Assembly (NCBI GenBank): GCA_964019425.1
Contig: OZ025831.1
Coordinates: 496,001 to 560,000, forward strand
DNA length: 64,000 nucleotides
Reading direction: 5' to 3'
Source of the DNA: Flectonema sp. DT1601
Lineage: Eukaryota; Euglenozoa; Diplonemea; Diplonemida; Diplonemidae
Shown: positions 36,319 to 47,400 of the stretch, one piece after another
How the letters are laid out: every line of letters begins with the position of its first letter
Numbering within the stretch: position 1 is the stretch's first letter
Translations under genes and position numbers: made by a program
Notes under the pieces: model-generated
What the model saw: the letters and a program-made list of their open reading frames with translations, nothing else
What the model was told of the DNA's origin: nothing
Databases searched by the model: none

Positions 36319-38751
36319 ATGGAAAGCACACAGGATACTCCATCGCAGCCAGTTGTTGTGATGGACGACTGCGATGCTGAGGAAGAAAAGTTATTAAACC
36401 TTTGTGACAACTTACGCAATGAAACTATAATGCTGATGGCAAAACCGTCAGAAGACATGAACGAAGAAGAACAATTACAAATGATGAGGATACAGATAAA
36501 GTGTATGGAAGAAGAACACAAGAAGAGTATGCTTCTGTGGGAAACACTGTTAAAGAAGAAAGGCGACCAACTGGTGATGGTTATGCGACGCGAGGAGGCA
36601 GTCGTTGGAAAACTTCGTCAAAAGCTCTCTGATGCTGAGTTGAAAATCCAATACTTGATTAGTGAGATCGGAAAAGCAGAGGAAGCGGAACTGGAGCTTC
36701 CGAAGGGAAGGCGGCTAAGTGAGCAAAATCACGGGAGGGTATTAGAAATTCAAGACAGGCAGGACAAGTTAGCAAAAGAGCTACGAGAGCTACACACCTG
36801 GAGAATGTCAGATAAGCCATCAGATGAACCGTCATGGGCTTCATGGGAACGTGAACAAAAGAAACTAGGAAATCATGTTGAAGATACATACATACCTCCT
36901 ATAGAACAAGCTAATGAACTTCTCACAGCAACCTCAAAACTGATCGCTGAAACAGCTCGTGAGTGCTGTATGCAGTTCAGAGTGTCACTCAGTACTATTA
37001 AAGAACAAATAACACCTTTATCAAGATGGTTTAAGGAAGAAGTTGGGAAAATAGTTCATCACACTTCTCGGTTTATTCCTCAATCAGACGTGCAGGCTAT
37101 GTTAGTGAATAAGAAGACATATCCTGTTAGGTCTCAACCATCACTACCTCGGGAGAAGAGAACACCACATCGGACTGAAACATCTGTTGAGAAAACTGAA
37201 AGTGTTGCTTCATCGCCACGCAGTCCAGAATGCCCTTTGAACAGTCTTGTGAAGTTTGTTGAAACTGCTAGTGTCGCTTGTGGTAGTAATCTGCCATACA
37301 AAGCTCCGGAAAGAAATATCACCAGAGCAGGAACAAAACCAACAACAACTATTCCAATAAATACACCAGAAGACTCTTCAATGGGCTCAACGATGTTAAC
37401 TCAACAGGTAAGTGAAATACTAACAGAAATTGAAGACCCCTGTCGTAATATTAGTAATCTTGCTGATGTTGTCTTTGAGGATTTACAATTAGATGAAAAC
37501 TATCTAATTGGAGTCCAACAAATTATATCTGTTTTAAAGGAGTCTTTTGAAATCTTAGTCAGCAGACAAACAGCAGCACAGAGTCTACCAGAACCCCAAC
37601 AAAGCTCTCGAGTACTTAATCCTGAATATGAAGTTGAGATTTCAGTATCGACAACTGTTACAGATTTTCCATCACTTCCTATAGAAACATCTTCACCTGC
37701 TTTATTACCTGATTTGTTGACGCCAGGTCCACCTGCGAAGTCTAAGCGACGCATATCGGTTATGCTTCCAACAAAATTAAACAAAAATCCAAGTTCAACA
37801 AAACACCATGGGAACATCAATAGCAATGGAGAGGTAAGTTACGATTTTAATAGCAACCTGGACTTGTCACCTCTACAGTCAGACATACCTGCTGGGTTTG
37901 TAAATCGTGATCGTTGTGTTGATAGTATCCCTGGTGGTGATATCAATACTACTGAAATAGAAGATACCGATGGAGATATGTTAGTACTAAATGGAGGAGA
38001 CGTCGTTGGTAATGTTGTCATGCAAGAAGTTCCTGAAGTAATTCGAAATTTACGTGAGACCATTATCCATTTGGTTACCAAATCCGGTCAAAAAGCAAAA
38101 CGAAACCTAACTCAACTTACCGAAAGTTTTACCTGGATAGAGGCTCTATACAACGAATCACCACCAGATCTACGAGACAGCTTGCAAGACATGCTTGCGA
38201 TGGGTAAGTTCAAGTCCGTAACATGCAACAAATCGACATGGACAGGTCCCATATTACATGAAAACACTTTCGAAGTTTCTCCCAGCGGAGTAGTGTCTCC
38301 GATGTTGTATAAATTTATTAATCCACATTCAGATAAACAAGTTGAATTCGTTGTTGATCCTGAATGGACGTATTATCTTCCTCAGGGAATATTGCCTCCC
38401 TTGTTGAGAAAGGAGCCCCGTAAGTTTTATAGGGATGTGGGGTCTCCGAAAGAGTATAAGTCTGGTAGGCAACATAGAGAGAAATTACATCATGTGAAGG
38501 GAGCAGTTCCTGAGCAACCACCTTCGTCTCTGAGGCCTAAGAAGCCTCGCAGTAAACCTCCATCAGCGGCACTGAATGAAATTACAAAGATTCTTAAAAC
38601 CCATTGCGGAGTTCCGCCAACACCACCGCAAGCACCTCCTGCAGCTCGACGAACAGTTTCACCCCGACGCTCATCGTCGTTCCTTCCCCGTTTGGGTTCA
38701 CATGCTACGCGATTATCTCGTTTAGAGACCCCTTCTGGTATTATCAGGTAG
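36319..38751 (+). CDS. Large coiled-coil protein, unknown
   Basis: 810 residues. ATG at 36319 follows TTTCTATTTCCAG by 13 bases. Residues about 20-190 form an acidic coiled coil (EEEKLLNLCDNLRNETIMLM, MRREEAVVGKLRQKLSDAEL). A low-complexity Ser/Thr/Pro middle follows, with PRSPECP and repeated TxxP sites, then a folded segment near 580-720 (VVMQEVPEVIRNLRETIIHL, FTWIEALYNESPPDLRDSLQ, EFVVDPEWTYYLPQGILPPL) and a Pro/Arg-rich basic tail. I do not recognise a family. Layout suggests a cytoskeletal or flagellar scaffold, but that is a guess. Confidence 0.6.
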   Translation: MESTQDTPSQPVVVMDDCDAEEEKLLNLCDNLRNETIMLMAKPSEDMNEEEQLQMMRIQIKCMEEEHKKSMLLWETLLKKKGDQLVMVMRREEAVVGKLRQKLSDAELKIQYLISEIGKAEEAELELPKGRRLSEQNHGRVLEIQDRQDKLAKELRELHTWRMSDKPSDEPSWASWEREQKKLGNHVEDTYIPPIEQANELLTATSKLIAETARECCMQFRVSLSTIKEQITPLSRWFKEEVGKIVHHTSRFIPQSDVQAMLVNKKTYPVRSQPSLPREKRTPHRTETSVEKTESVASSPRSPECPLNSLVKFVETASVACGSNLPYKAPERNITRAGTKPTTTIPINTPEDSSMGSTMLTQQVSEILTEIEDPCRNISNLADVVFEDLQLDENYLIGVQQIISVLKESFEILVSRQTAAQSLPEPQQSSRVLNPEYEVEISVSTTVTDFPSLPIETSSPALLPDLLTPGPPAKSKRRISVMLPTKLNKNPSSTKHHGNINSNGEVSYDFNSNLDLSPLQSDIPAGFVNRDRCVDSIPGGDINTTEIEDTDGDMLVLNGGDVVGNVVMQEVPEVIRNLRETIIHLVTKSGQKAKRNLTQLTESFTWIEALYNESPPDLRDSLQDMLAMGKFKSVTCNKSTWTGPILHENTFEVSPSGVVSPMLYKFINPHSDKQVEFVVDPEWTYYLPQGILPPLLRKEPRKFYRDVGSPKEYKSGRQHREKLHHVKGAVPEQPPSSLRPKKPRSKPPSAALNEITKILKTHCGVPPTPPQAPPAARRTVSPRRSSSFLPRLGSHATRLSRLETPSGIIR

Positions 38752-39080
38752 ATCGTCTTCATCACTTCATTTACATGGAGTGATGAAATGCTCAGCATTT
38801 TTTTGGTATCCTTGACTACCATATTCTATCTGTTTTATTAACGAATATCGATACTTTTTTGTTTTCATTTTCATGAATCAATCAGAAACAACGAATCTTA
38901 TTATTTATTACTATATCAGTATTGGTGTGGTCTGTTTGGTTTTTCAATTTCATATAATATTGAAGTGATCATCATCGTTCACTAGTTTTTTTGTATCTTT
39001 TTTTTTTTTAAAGTAAAACATCACTTATTTTCATTCATTATTGGGTTAGCTTATACGTAAATAAATAAATTAAAAAAGAA

Positions 39081-40420
39081 ATGACTAACGCAAAGAGAGA
39101 ATACTTCGGATCCCAAATTCCACTATGTGAACCAGCATGGTATCAGGGAGTACCGTCACCATATTACAGTGACGAACACAGAGAATACAGAGCTACCGTC
39201 CGCAAGTTTGTGGACGAGGCGATTTTGCCACATTTGGAAGGATGGGTTCAAGCCAAACAATACCCAAAAGAGCTTCACGTTCAAGCAAGAAAGGCTGGTG
39301 TGTTGAGGAGACCAACTAAGTTAGGAGGAACAGATCCGTTCGACGCATTTCACGAATTGATTTTCTTAGATGAAATGTCAAGAGCATCAGGTGGAGGTGT
39401 TCTCGGTCAGGTTGGTATTAACTCAATGGCACTACCACCAATTGTTCTCTACGGATCTGATTATCTAAAGGGACTTGTCGTCGATGACGTTGCTGAAGGA
39501 CGTAAACACATTTCTCTCGCGATATCCGAACCAAGTGCAGGATCTGACGTTGCCAGTCTCCAATGCAAAGCCGTTAAGGATGGCGACTACTACGTAGTGT
39601 CTGGATTCAAGAAATGGATTACAGGAGGACACATGGCTGATTTCTTCACTACTGCTGTCCGTACCGGAGGAAAAGGTATGCTCAAAACAAAAAAAAAAAA
39701 AAACTTTTCTTTTTCTCCCACATGTAAACGACACCAATCTCATTTAAATAACTCACAGGAATGACTGGAATTTCTCTTCTTCTAATCCCAAAGGATGCTC
39801 CTGGCCTTTCTATTAGAAGAATGGAGACTCAATTCGACACCTGTCACGGAACAACCTTTATGACATTTGATAAGGTCAGAGTACACAAAACTCATTTGAT
39901 CGGAAGAGAAAACCAGGGATTCCGTTACATTATGTACAACTTCAATCATGAAAGATTCGTAATCAGTGTTGGAACTTGCAGATTGGCTAGAAGATGTTAT
40001 GAAGAAGCATTTTTATACTCAATGCAACGTAAGGCATTCGGTAAAAGACTAATTGATCACCAGACAGTTAGATTCAAGCTCGCGGAAGTTGCTCGTCGTA
40101 TTGAGTGTCTTCACAGTGAGAATGAAAAGATAGCATTTGCATTTAACAATGGAGTTGCAGACCACGAGATGGGAGTTCTATGCGCCTTGGCGAAGGTTCA
40201 GGCAACAACTACCTTTGAGTTGGCAGCAAGAGAAGCGAGTCAAATCTTTGGAGGATCAAGCATTGTAAAGGAAGGAAAGGGAATGCTTGTTGAACGCCTC
40301 TACCGTGAAGTACGTGCTGTCGCTATCCCGGGAGGTTCCGAGGAAGTTCTACTTGACTTCGCCATGCGTCAGGCTACCGGAAAGGCCTCATCCATTCTGA
40401 AATCAAAAAACAAATTATAA
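39081..40420 (+). CDS. Acyl-CoA dehydrogenase family flavoprotein (one intron)
   Basis: 418 residues from exons 39081-39675 and 39759-40420; the intron is 83 bases, GTATGC to CACAG. ACAD signatures are present: N-terminal helices with LDEMSRASGGGVLGQVGI, SLAISEPSAGSDVASLQ, YYVVSGFKKWITGG, and C-terminal RKAFGKRLIDHQ and ASQIFGGSSIVKEGKGM. The FAD enzyme oxidises an acyl-CoA to the enoyl-CoA and passes electrons on. The C-terminal motif reads VAIPGGSEEVLLD, where short- and medium-chain ACADs carry the catalytic Glu in YEGTSEI; this Gly-Gly-Ser-Glu form recalls fungal-type ACADs, where the base may lie elsewhere. The protein ends KNKL, a weak PTS1-like end. Substrate chain length unknown. Confidence 0.87.
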
Positions 40421-41496
40421 TCACAAAGCTACTCCGATATATATAAAAGCACATAAATACCTCTCCTCCAAAACTTCCTTTTTTTTTTTTTTGGCGATGT
40501 AACTCGCTCGATATGCAAGCAGCTATTCATCGCACACTTGGTGAAAGTTTTCCTTATATTTCCTAAGGCAGATTGCGCCAAATGCTTATAGTAGTTGTTA
40601 AGCAAGATCTGGGTTTGTACCAATAAAGGTGTTTGTTTCATCTCGGAAAACAACACGTTGCTCACTTATATTTTATAGTGAGGTATTTCTTTCCTTTATG
40701 ATTGGCGTCCACGGCACCTGATTTGGTTTCCTATCGCCGTTTGCTCTATCGTAAATTAAAATTTTTAAAGGAAAACCTGACAATAAAAAAAAGGTTGTAT
40801 TTCTTTATAATCTTTCTAGGAATTTAAAAATTTTAAAAACACATAGTAAAAAAAAAAAAAAAAAAAAAACCCTGTTCTAGCTCTTGTGCGGATTACTTCT
40901 TCTAATTTGGTTACCATGTCCGAAGAGCGCACCTCCACATCAACGTACAAATGTTATATGATTTAAAAAAAAAAATCTCACCTCGGAAGTCCCTTCAGCG
41001 TATTTCGCCCCAACTTTTTTAGTTACGCTATGGTACTTGGAGATGAATAACAAAGAAAAAATAGGGAGGAAAACTATCTCTTGAAAAGAAAAGAAGGAAA
41101 AAAAAAAAAAAAAGAAAAAAAAAAAGTTTTTTCGAAAAAACTGCCTCCTTTTGAATAAATATTTGTCCATCAGAAAAATTAAACACGTTAATTTGATGAT
41201 TGGAAAAGTGTTTTAAAGAGAAAACCACAATAAACAAAAAGGCCACCAATCCTTAGAAGCCACCCACCAGTGAAGCTTCTCATTTTTTTAACGGGTGCAC
41301 ACGGCTCCTGGTAATTACTCCCTTTTTAAAAAAAAAAAAAAAAAAAAAGTTGGTTAATTCATATTTTTCTTTAAGAATTTGCATTAATCATCTGCAGTTA
41401 TTCACATATACATGATGAACAATAAAACAAAACCAAACATCTCACGTGGAATGCTTGAAGTAATTAAATCACTTTCTCAGTATCAGCACTTACAAA
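40421..41496. other. Intergenic, no gene seen
   Basis: 3' UTR and AT-rich DNA with runs at 40479-40492, 40849-40869, 41099-41125 and 41329-41348. A 16-codon frame at 40918 (MSEERTSTSTYKCYMI) has no support as a gene. TTTCTCAG at 41472-41479 is the likely acceptor for the next gene. Confidence 0.45.
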
Positions 41497-42162
41497 ATGG
41501 TTGAGCCTCACCAAAAAGAAATGATCGAGTTAGCGATGGAGTACGGAGCTCTCAAATTCGGAAGTTTTACACTAAAGAGTGGCAGAGTAAGCCCTTACTT
41601 TTTTAACGCTGGAGTCTTCAGTGACGGAGCAGCCTTATCTAGAGTTGGAAAGGTATACGCAAAAGCGATTAAGGACTCAGGAGTTAAATACGACGTCCTA
41701 TTCGGACCTGCATACAAAGGAATCCCACTGGGTACCGCAGCATCAACTGGTTTATTCGAACTGGGTATCAATACTCCATTCTGTTTTAACAGAAAGGAAG
41801 CAAAAGATCACGGTGAAGGAGGAAACCTTGTAGGAGCACCACTTGAGGGTAAAACAGTTTTAGTAATCGATGACGTGATTACCGCAGGAACAGCAATTAG
41901 GGAATCAAAGCAGATTATCGACAATGCCGGTGGTAAGATTGTTGGTGTTGTGGTAGCCCTTGATCGTCAAGAACGTGGTAAAGAATCACCACAATCTGCT
42001 ATTCAAGAAGTCAAGAAAGAATTTGGTGTCGACGTAAACTCGGTCATTTCATTTAATGCAGTCATCGCATACTTGGAATCCACCAACGATGACGGCAGTA
42101 AAACGGAAACCATCACTTCCATGAAGAAGTACCGCGAAGAATTCGGAGCTGAGGGTTTATAA
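41497..42162 (+). CDS. pyrE/URA5: Orotate phosphoribosyltransferase
   Basis: 221 residues. Makes orotidine monophosphate from orotate and PRPP, step five of pyrimidine synthesis. Family marks: KFGSFTLKSGRVSPYFFNAG, GPAYKGIPLGT, FNRKEAKDHGEGGNLVGAP (flexible loop with catalytic Lys and His) and the PRPP-binding VLVIDDVITAGTAIRES. Length and loop match the stand-alone enzyme of fungi (URA5) and proteobacteria (PyrE). No OMP decarboxylase domain is fused on either side, unlike the fused forms of animals and kinetoplastids. A TTTCTCAG acceptor lies 17 bases upstream of ATG; no introns. Confidence 0.95.
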   Translation: MVEPHQKEMIELAMEYGALKFGSFTLKSGRVSPYFFNAGVFSDGAALSRVGKVYAKAIKDSGVKYDVLFGPAYKGIPLGTAASTGLFELGINTPFCFNRKEAKDHGEGGNLVGAPLEGKTVLVIDDVITAGTAIRESKQIIDNAGGKIVGVVVALDRQERGKESPQSAIQEVKKEFGVDVNSVISFNAVIAYLESTNDDGSKTETITSMKKYREEFGAEGL

Positions 42163-42636
42163 TTAAAAAAAAAAAATGTTATTTTAGTCTTCCCCCGTTT
42201 TTTTTTTTTTTTTTTTGTCTTTGACTCGGCTAACAACGGCTTCATATTTTTCTGCAAAGGTTTATTGACCTTGCACTGATATTACGTGTAAAACAACTTG
42301 TTAGTGCCGAGTTTTTCTATTTTCAGTGGGGATGATGACAGCTGCCCAGTTTATTTTTTTCATATTTCAATTTTTTTTTTTTTTTTATAATTCTGTTGTT
42401 CTGTCGTTCCGCTTTCGCACGAATTTTGAAAAACAAGCAGATTTCATAAAACTTTTTTTTAAAAAATGTATTTTCTCGTTACTTTGTCATTCTGCTTGTA
42501 GCAGTGTTGTGTCAAGGTGAGAAGCTTCTAAAGTGTACAAACGGAAATGTCATCAATAGGGCATTTCGCATTTACTTTCTTGAAGACTGCGATATTCTAT
42601 TTTAGCTACTTTTAATAACAGTATTCTTTTAATAAA
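42163..42636. other. Intergenic
   Basis: T runs at 42200-42216 and 42371-42386 plus AT-rich sequence; no gene seen. The likely trans-splice acceptor for the next gene is not obvious; the nearest AGs lie at 42603-42628. Confidence 0.4.
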
Positions 42637-43792
42637 ATGTCAATGAAACGAAAAGCTGCTCGGCAAATTACTGCGGATAACCCCGGCATCTGTCTCAGTG
42701 ATGATGATGAAGATGCGGTTCCTGTATGTTATTTATGGTGGTTTTTTGATTTAAAAAAATTTTTTTTTGCAACAAAAAAAAACAAACAAAAAAAGGTTAA
42801 AATTAACGAAAAAGCACTCGACGCAGCCATAGCAAAACGAGATCTTCTCCGAAAACAACAAGAAGAAGATCTGAATACGGCTACTGCAGGTATGGAACCT
42901 TTTCTTTGAAGACAAGACTGTGTGAGGAATAAGTTTATAATCCAATACTATTAACTGGTTAGATACGTGACAACTTCATTAACATTACAACCAAATAGGT
43001 GCGTTTAAAGGAATAGTGACGTCTGCTTCAGGACTTGAGAGAAAAGATCAGGGAGTGACAGCAGAAGTTGCACCAGCTGCTCCAGTGACATCAACAACTG
43101 GAGTCGACTTTACAGCAGCACCTAGCGCTGCTCCAGGATTCCCAACATTACAGACTAGTCTGGCACCTGCTGCTAGTTCTGTGGGAGGTACTAAATTAGC
43201 GTTTTCGTTCTCCACCGCTGAGAACAGAATGGCACAGATTGCTAAACAAGCAGCCGCAAAGGGAGTCGAAGGAACTGAAGCGAAGTCGAGTTCAGAAGCA
43301 CAACAATTCTCACCATTAACACCAGCGTTTATGTCATACGTTGAAAAAGAAAAAGAGAAGCAACAAAGTGCACCAACTGCATTGTCACCTTCTGAACAGA
43401 AGACAGGACTAGAAGACGAAGAGACCATTCTACAGGTAGCAGAAATGCACCTTCATCAGCTTAATGAAGACAAGTCTGGTTGGAGTGAACGCGGTATTGG
43501 AATCATTAAAATAAACAAAGACAGTAAGGGTGCTCATCGCCTTCTCATGTGGAGAGACAAGACTCACTCGCTACTTCTCAACGAGTCTTTAACTGAAAAG
43601 ACTTTTAAATTATCCGGAAGTATGTCTGCTCGTGCCTTCTCTTTCACATCAGCATCAACTGATGGCAGTAAGACTCATTGTATTAAAATTAAGAAACCCC
43701 AATGTCTTGAAGCCATAGCCAGCCTGCAAAAAAAGCTCACAGAAATTCTTGATGGAAAAACGGAGGAAACTAAAACTGAGAGCAAAGAGTAA
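42637..43792 (+). CDS. Nup50/Nup2-like nucleoporin with RanBP1 domain (two introns)
   Basis: 324 residues from exons 42637-42723, 42796-42889 and 42999-43792 (introns GTATGT...AAAAG and GTATGG...AATAG). The N-terminus MSMKRKAARQITADNPG, with an acidic DDDEDA patch and then a Lys/Arg helix and AGAFKGIV, follows the Nup50 plan (importin-alpha-binding start, then the GxFKGF motif). The middle is Ala/Ser/Thr/Pro-rich with few FG pairs (KLAFSFSTAE). The C-terminus is a Ran-binding domain (LHQLNEDKSGWSERGIGIIK, HRLLMWRDKTHSLLLNESL, ARAFSFTSASTDGSKTHCIK). Expected at the nuclear basket, helping importin-alpha cargo release. The intron joins restore a continuous frame. Confidence 0.85.
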
Positions 43793-44406
43793 AGGATTTC
43801 AAACTGGAAACTGGAAAGTCAATCAATCTGTAAGAAGAAATGAGGTACTGCGACTTGGGTTTTGACCCGAGCAAAAAGAGTGCAGTGAGACTAGATTTAA
43901 TTCACTCGACTTCCGCAAATAAAATAAACGCGAAGATGACAACATTCAAAAAGTACCTGACAGCAGATATCCCTTGCGAGTACTCAAACTGAGGAACGGA
44001 TCACCGCTCTTCACAGCCGAAAACTGGGATAGCAAAAAAAAAAAAAAAAAACATTAAAAAAAAAAAAAAAAAAAGAAATTTAAACTGGAGACGGAGAGGG
44101 AGTGGGAAACAAACAAAAAGGGAAAAAAAAAAAATTAATAAGATCGTTAGTACAACTTTGTTTCGTAGTTTTTTACCAACTCCCTCCACTGTCAAACCCT
44201 CAAAGAGGTAACAACAAGAAAGACACAGCAAAGTGACCTTTTGTGGGAATCACAAGGAGAATTCAAATTACATTTTTTGAGTGCCTTCGTTTAGTGGATT
44301 CTAAAGGAGTGGTTAATTAATTAATATTTTTTTTTTAAAAAAATTGATTTTATTGTTATTTCTAAACAGATTATTTTTTAAACAAAAAAAAAAAAAGAAC
44401 ATCACC
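43793..44406. other. Intergenic
   Basis: 3' UTR, A runs at 44034-44052 and 44058-44076, and a T run at 44329-44336. TTTCTAAACAG at 44359-44369 is the likely acceptor for the ABC transporter. No gene seen. Confidence 0.45.
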
Positions 44407-47400
44407 ATGACCGTACCCGATGATGAAGGGAAGGAATTCAAGGTCGATATCAGCCAACTTCAAGACAAAGACGTTAAAAAACAAAAATATGACTCTTTTG
44501 AAACTGCAGGATGGTGGGCGAGAAACACTGTCTCGTTTGTAGAGCCCATCTTGGAGAAGGCAAGAGATCGAGCCTTAGAGGCATCGGACTTGACGGAAGT
44601 TGCAGACACAGAGTCGATGCAATATCAGGAAACTCGATTCAATGAAGTTTGGGAAGAGAAACTTAAATTAGTTAATGGCGACACATTCAGAAGCACACTA
44701 GACCAGTTGGAGAAAGCTGATTCTGAGGGGAAACTATTTAAGAAAGGAAGTCATCCTTGGAAAAATCTTCGCAGTCAGGTCACGGCTGGTGAGTTTTCTG
44801 ACCATCGACACATTCAAAAATTTGAATCAGCAGCGAGTGCAGTAATAATAAAACATTACAAAGAATTAGCTCCTGACTGCCCCAGGTGTGCAATTGGAAT
44901 GTGTCCTTTACCAGATGGTATCCCAGAGGCGAAGACATTTCCATCACAACATCCACGTCATCAGGAAATATCATCAATGGTCGCTGATATGAAAGAAACT
45001 GTTAGCAGCTGTGAGCCTTCACTTCGTGATACGATTCTTACTATTTACAAACGTGATTTTATTATTGGTGCTCTCTGGGGACTTGGTCAAAGTATCGCTC
45101 CATTCGCACCCGTTTACTTGTATCCTGAAATATCTAATATCCTAATAGGATACACAAGGTATACTCCTCAAGGGGTTGCTTTCATTCAAAAAGATGAGAA
45201 GTACTTGATATACATTTATGCTGCAGCTGTTTTCGTGGCAATCGCATTCATGGGAGCCTGTATGTACAGAACCTTTGTGTATGCTGCAAAGCTTGGAGTT
45301 AAATTCAGAGCTTGCTTAGCTGGAGCCATCACGAGAAAAAGTCTTCGTTTATCTCAGAACGGATGGCAATCTGCAGGAGGTCACTCACGAATCTTTACTT
45401 TGCTGCATGCTGACGCAGAGCGTATATTCAACAGTACAACTTCTCTTCTTGGTCTTGGATTTTATGCTCCAACACTAGCTTTGTTAGCAATTGGTGCGTT
45501 GTTCTTTTTATTGTCTTGGACTACTATTGTTGGTGTGGCATTCTTAGTTGTATTAACCCCTTATAATGTTAGTATTGCGATGTCTTTTACTCAAAAATTC
45601 ATTGAGAGAATGAGAAAGACTGACGCGCGTACCAAAAAGATCCACGAAATGATTGAAAACATCAGAGGAGTTAAATTTTATCAATGGGAGAAGGAATACG
45701 CAACTCAGATTGGAAGCATTAGGCAAGACGAAGTGAAGATTATTTATGGTTTAATGTTAAGAATTGCAAAGCTAATGAGCAGTACCCAATTCACTCCTTT
45801 CGTATTCCAAACTGTTATCCTTCTTACATACGTATCAGTTTATGATGATTTAGATTCGAAGAAAATTTTTACATCATTAACTCTAAGTTACGTACTTCGT
45901 ATTAGTGTTGTTGTTATTCCTTTTGTTTGGTCTGGTCTGAGTCAAGCTCTGATTGGTTTGAATCGAATTCAAGCAATGCTTTGCAGAGAAGAAGCAGAGC
46001 CTCGTGATATTAAGACTCGTGATCAACGAGCAACTGTCACGAATGGAAATATCTCATGGGAGCATCCACACTCAGAAGAACACCAAACAATGGTTTTGTC
46101 AGATGTTAATTTCAAAGCTGACAAGGGAGAACTTGTTATGATTGTCGGTAAGGTTGGATCAGGAAAAACATCATTTCTGTCAGCTCTGTTGGGTGAGGTG
46201 ACTCACACAACTGGTGACTTTCATATTGGTGGTGACATTGCCTACTGTCCACAAACACCTTGGATCTCATCAGGTTCTATAAAAGAGAATATTCAATGGG
46301 GAAGAAAGCTTCCTGGTTTAGTAAACAATGAAAGTGAATATCGTAAAGTTGTTAAAAGTGTTGCTCTGCTTCAGGATATTGAGAACCAATTCCCTGAAGG
46401 TGATGCCACAGTAATTGGAGAGAAAGGTATCAATATCAGCGGTGGTCAAAAAGCTCGTATCGCACTGGCCAGAGCTGTTTACAGAGATGCTGACGTATAC
46501 CTTCTCGATGATGTGCTTTCTGCTGTTGATGCTCACGTTGGTAAATTCATCTTCGACAAGGTCATAAAGAAGCAACTTAAGGGAAAGACACGTGTTCTGG
46601 TTACTAATCAACTTCAATTCATTCACGAAGCAGACAGACTCTACAGTGCTGAACCAAGTGGTAAACTTGTTGAGATTGATATTAAAAAGTACTCTTCAGA
46701 CTTGGGAAAAATAGCTGAAGACTTCAGCGACTTAACACTTGCACAACTAATTACTGAATTTCTGAGGACTCAGGCAAATGCTGAGAATGCGAGAAAACCA
46801 GCTGATATGATGTCTGTGGCAACTGAAGGAACAGCGTCGAGTGTTGGAGAACATGAAAAAGTTTTTAAAAAGAGTGGATTTGCTGCTAAAGACTTGGAAG
46901 TAGCAGAAGTGCTCAACGAAGAAGATGTTTCTTTCTCTACTTACAGACAGTACTTTGGGCAATACGGAAGTAAGCTTTGGTGGTTTGGAATTATTCTTGG
47001 ACACGTCTTCTTTAACGTCTGTGACAAGTTTGCACAAATCTGGTTAGGATGGTATGCCGACCGCGGTGGAAGACAATCAGCTGCCTGGTACAAAGGATAC
47101 ATCATTGAAGGTGATATGTCCACAGCATTCTGGTTCTCATGTTATATTGGAATAATTACAATTGGTTGTTGTATATTCGCAGTTCGGGAATATGAGTTTG
47201 GCAAAGGAGCTAGCAGACCTTGTATAACTTTATACAATAGAGAATTATCTGCTGTACTCGCCAGTCCAACTGAATTCTTTGATACGACTCCTGTCGGCAG
47301 AATTCTAACTAGATTTGTAAATGATTGGGAAGCTGTTGACTTTCAAGTTCCTATTTTTGCATCGCAGTTTAGTACTCAAGTTGGGATGTTGTTTTCAGCG

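Noticed and set aside
40918-40968. A small gene starting MSEERTSTST
   Set aside because: Only 16 codons, no splice donor that would extend it and no matching exon nearby.
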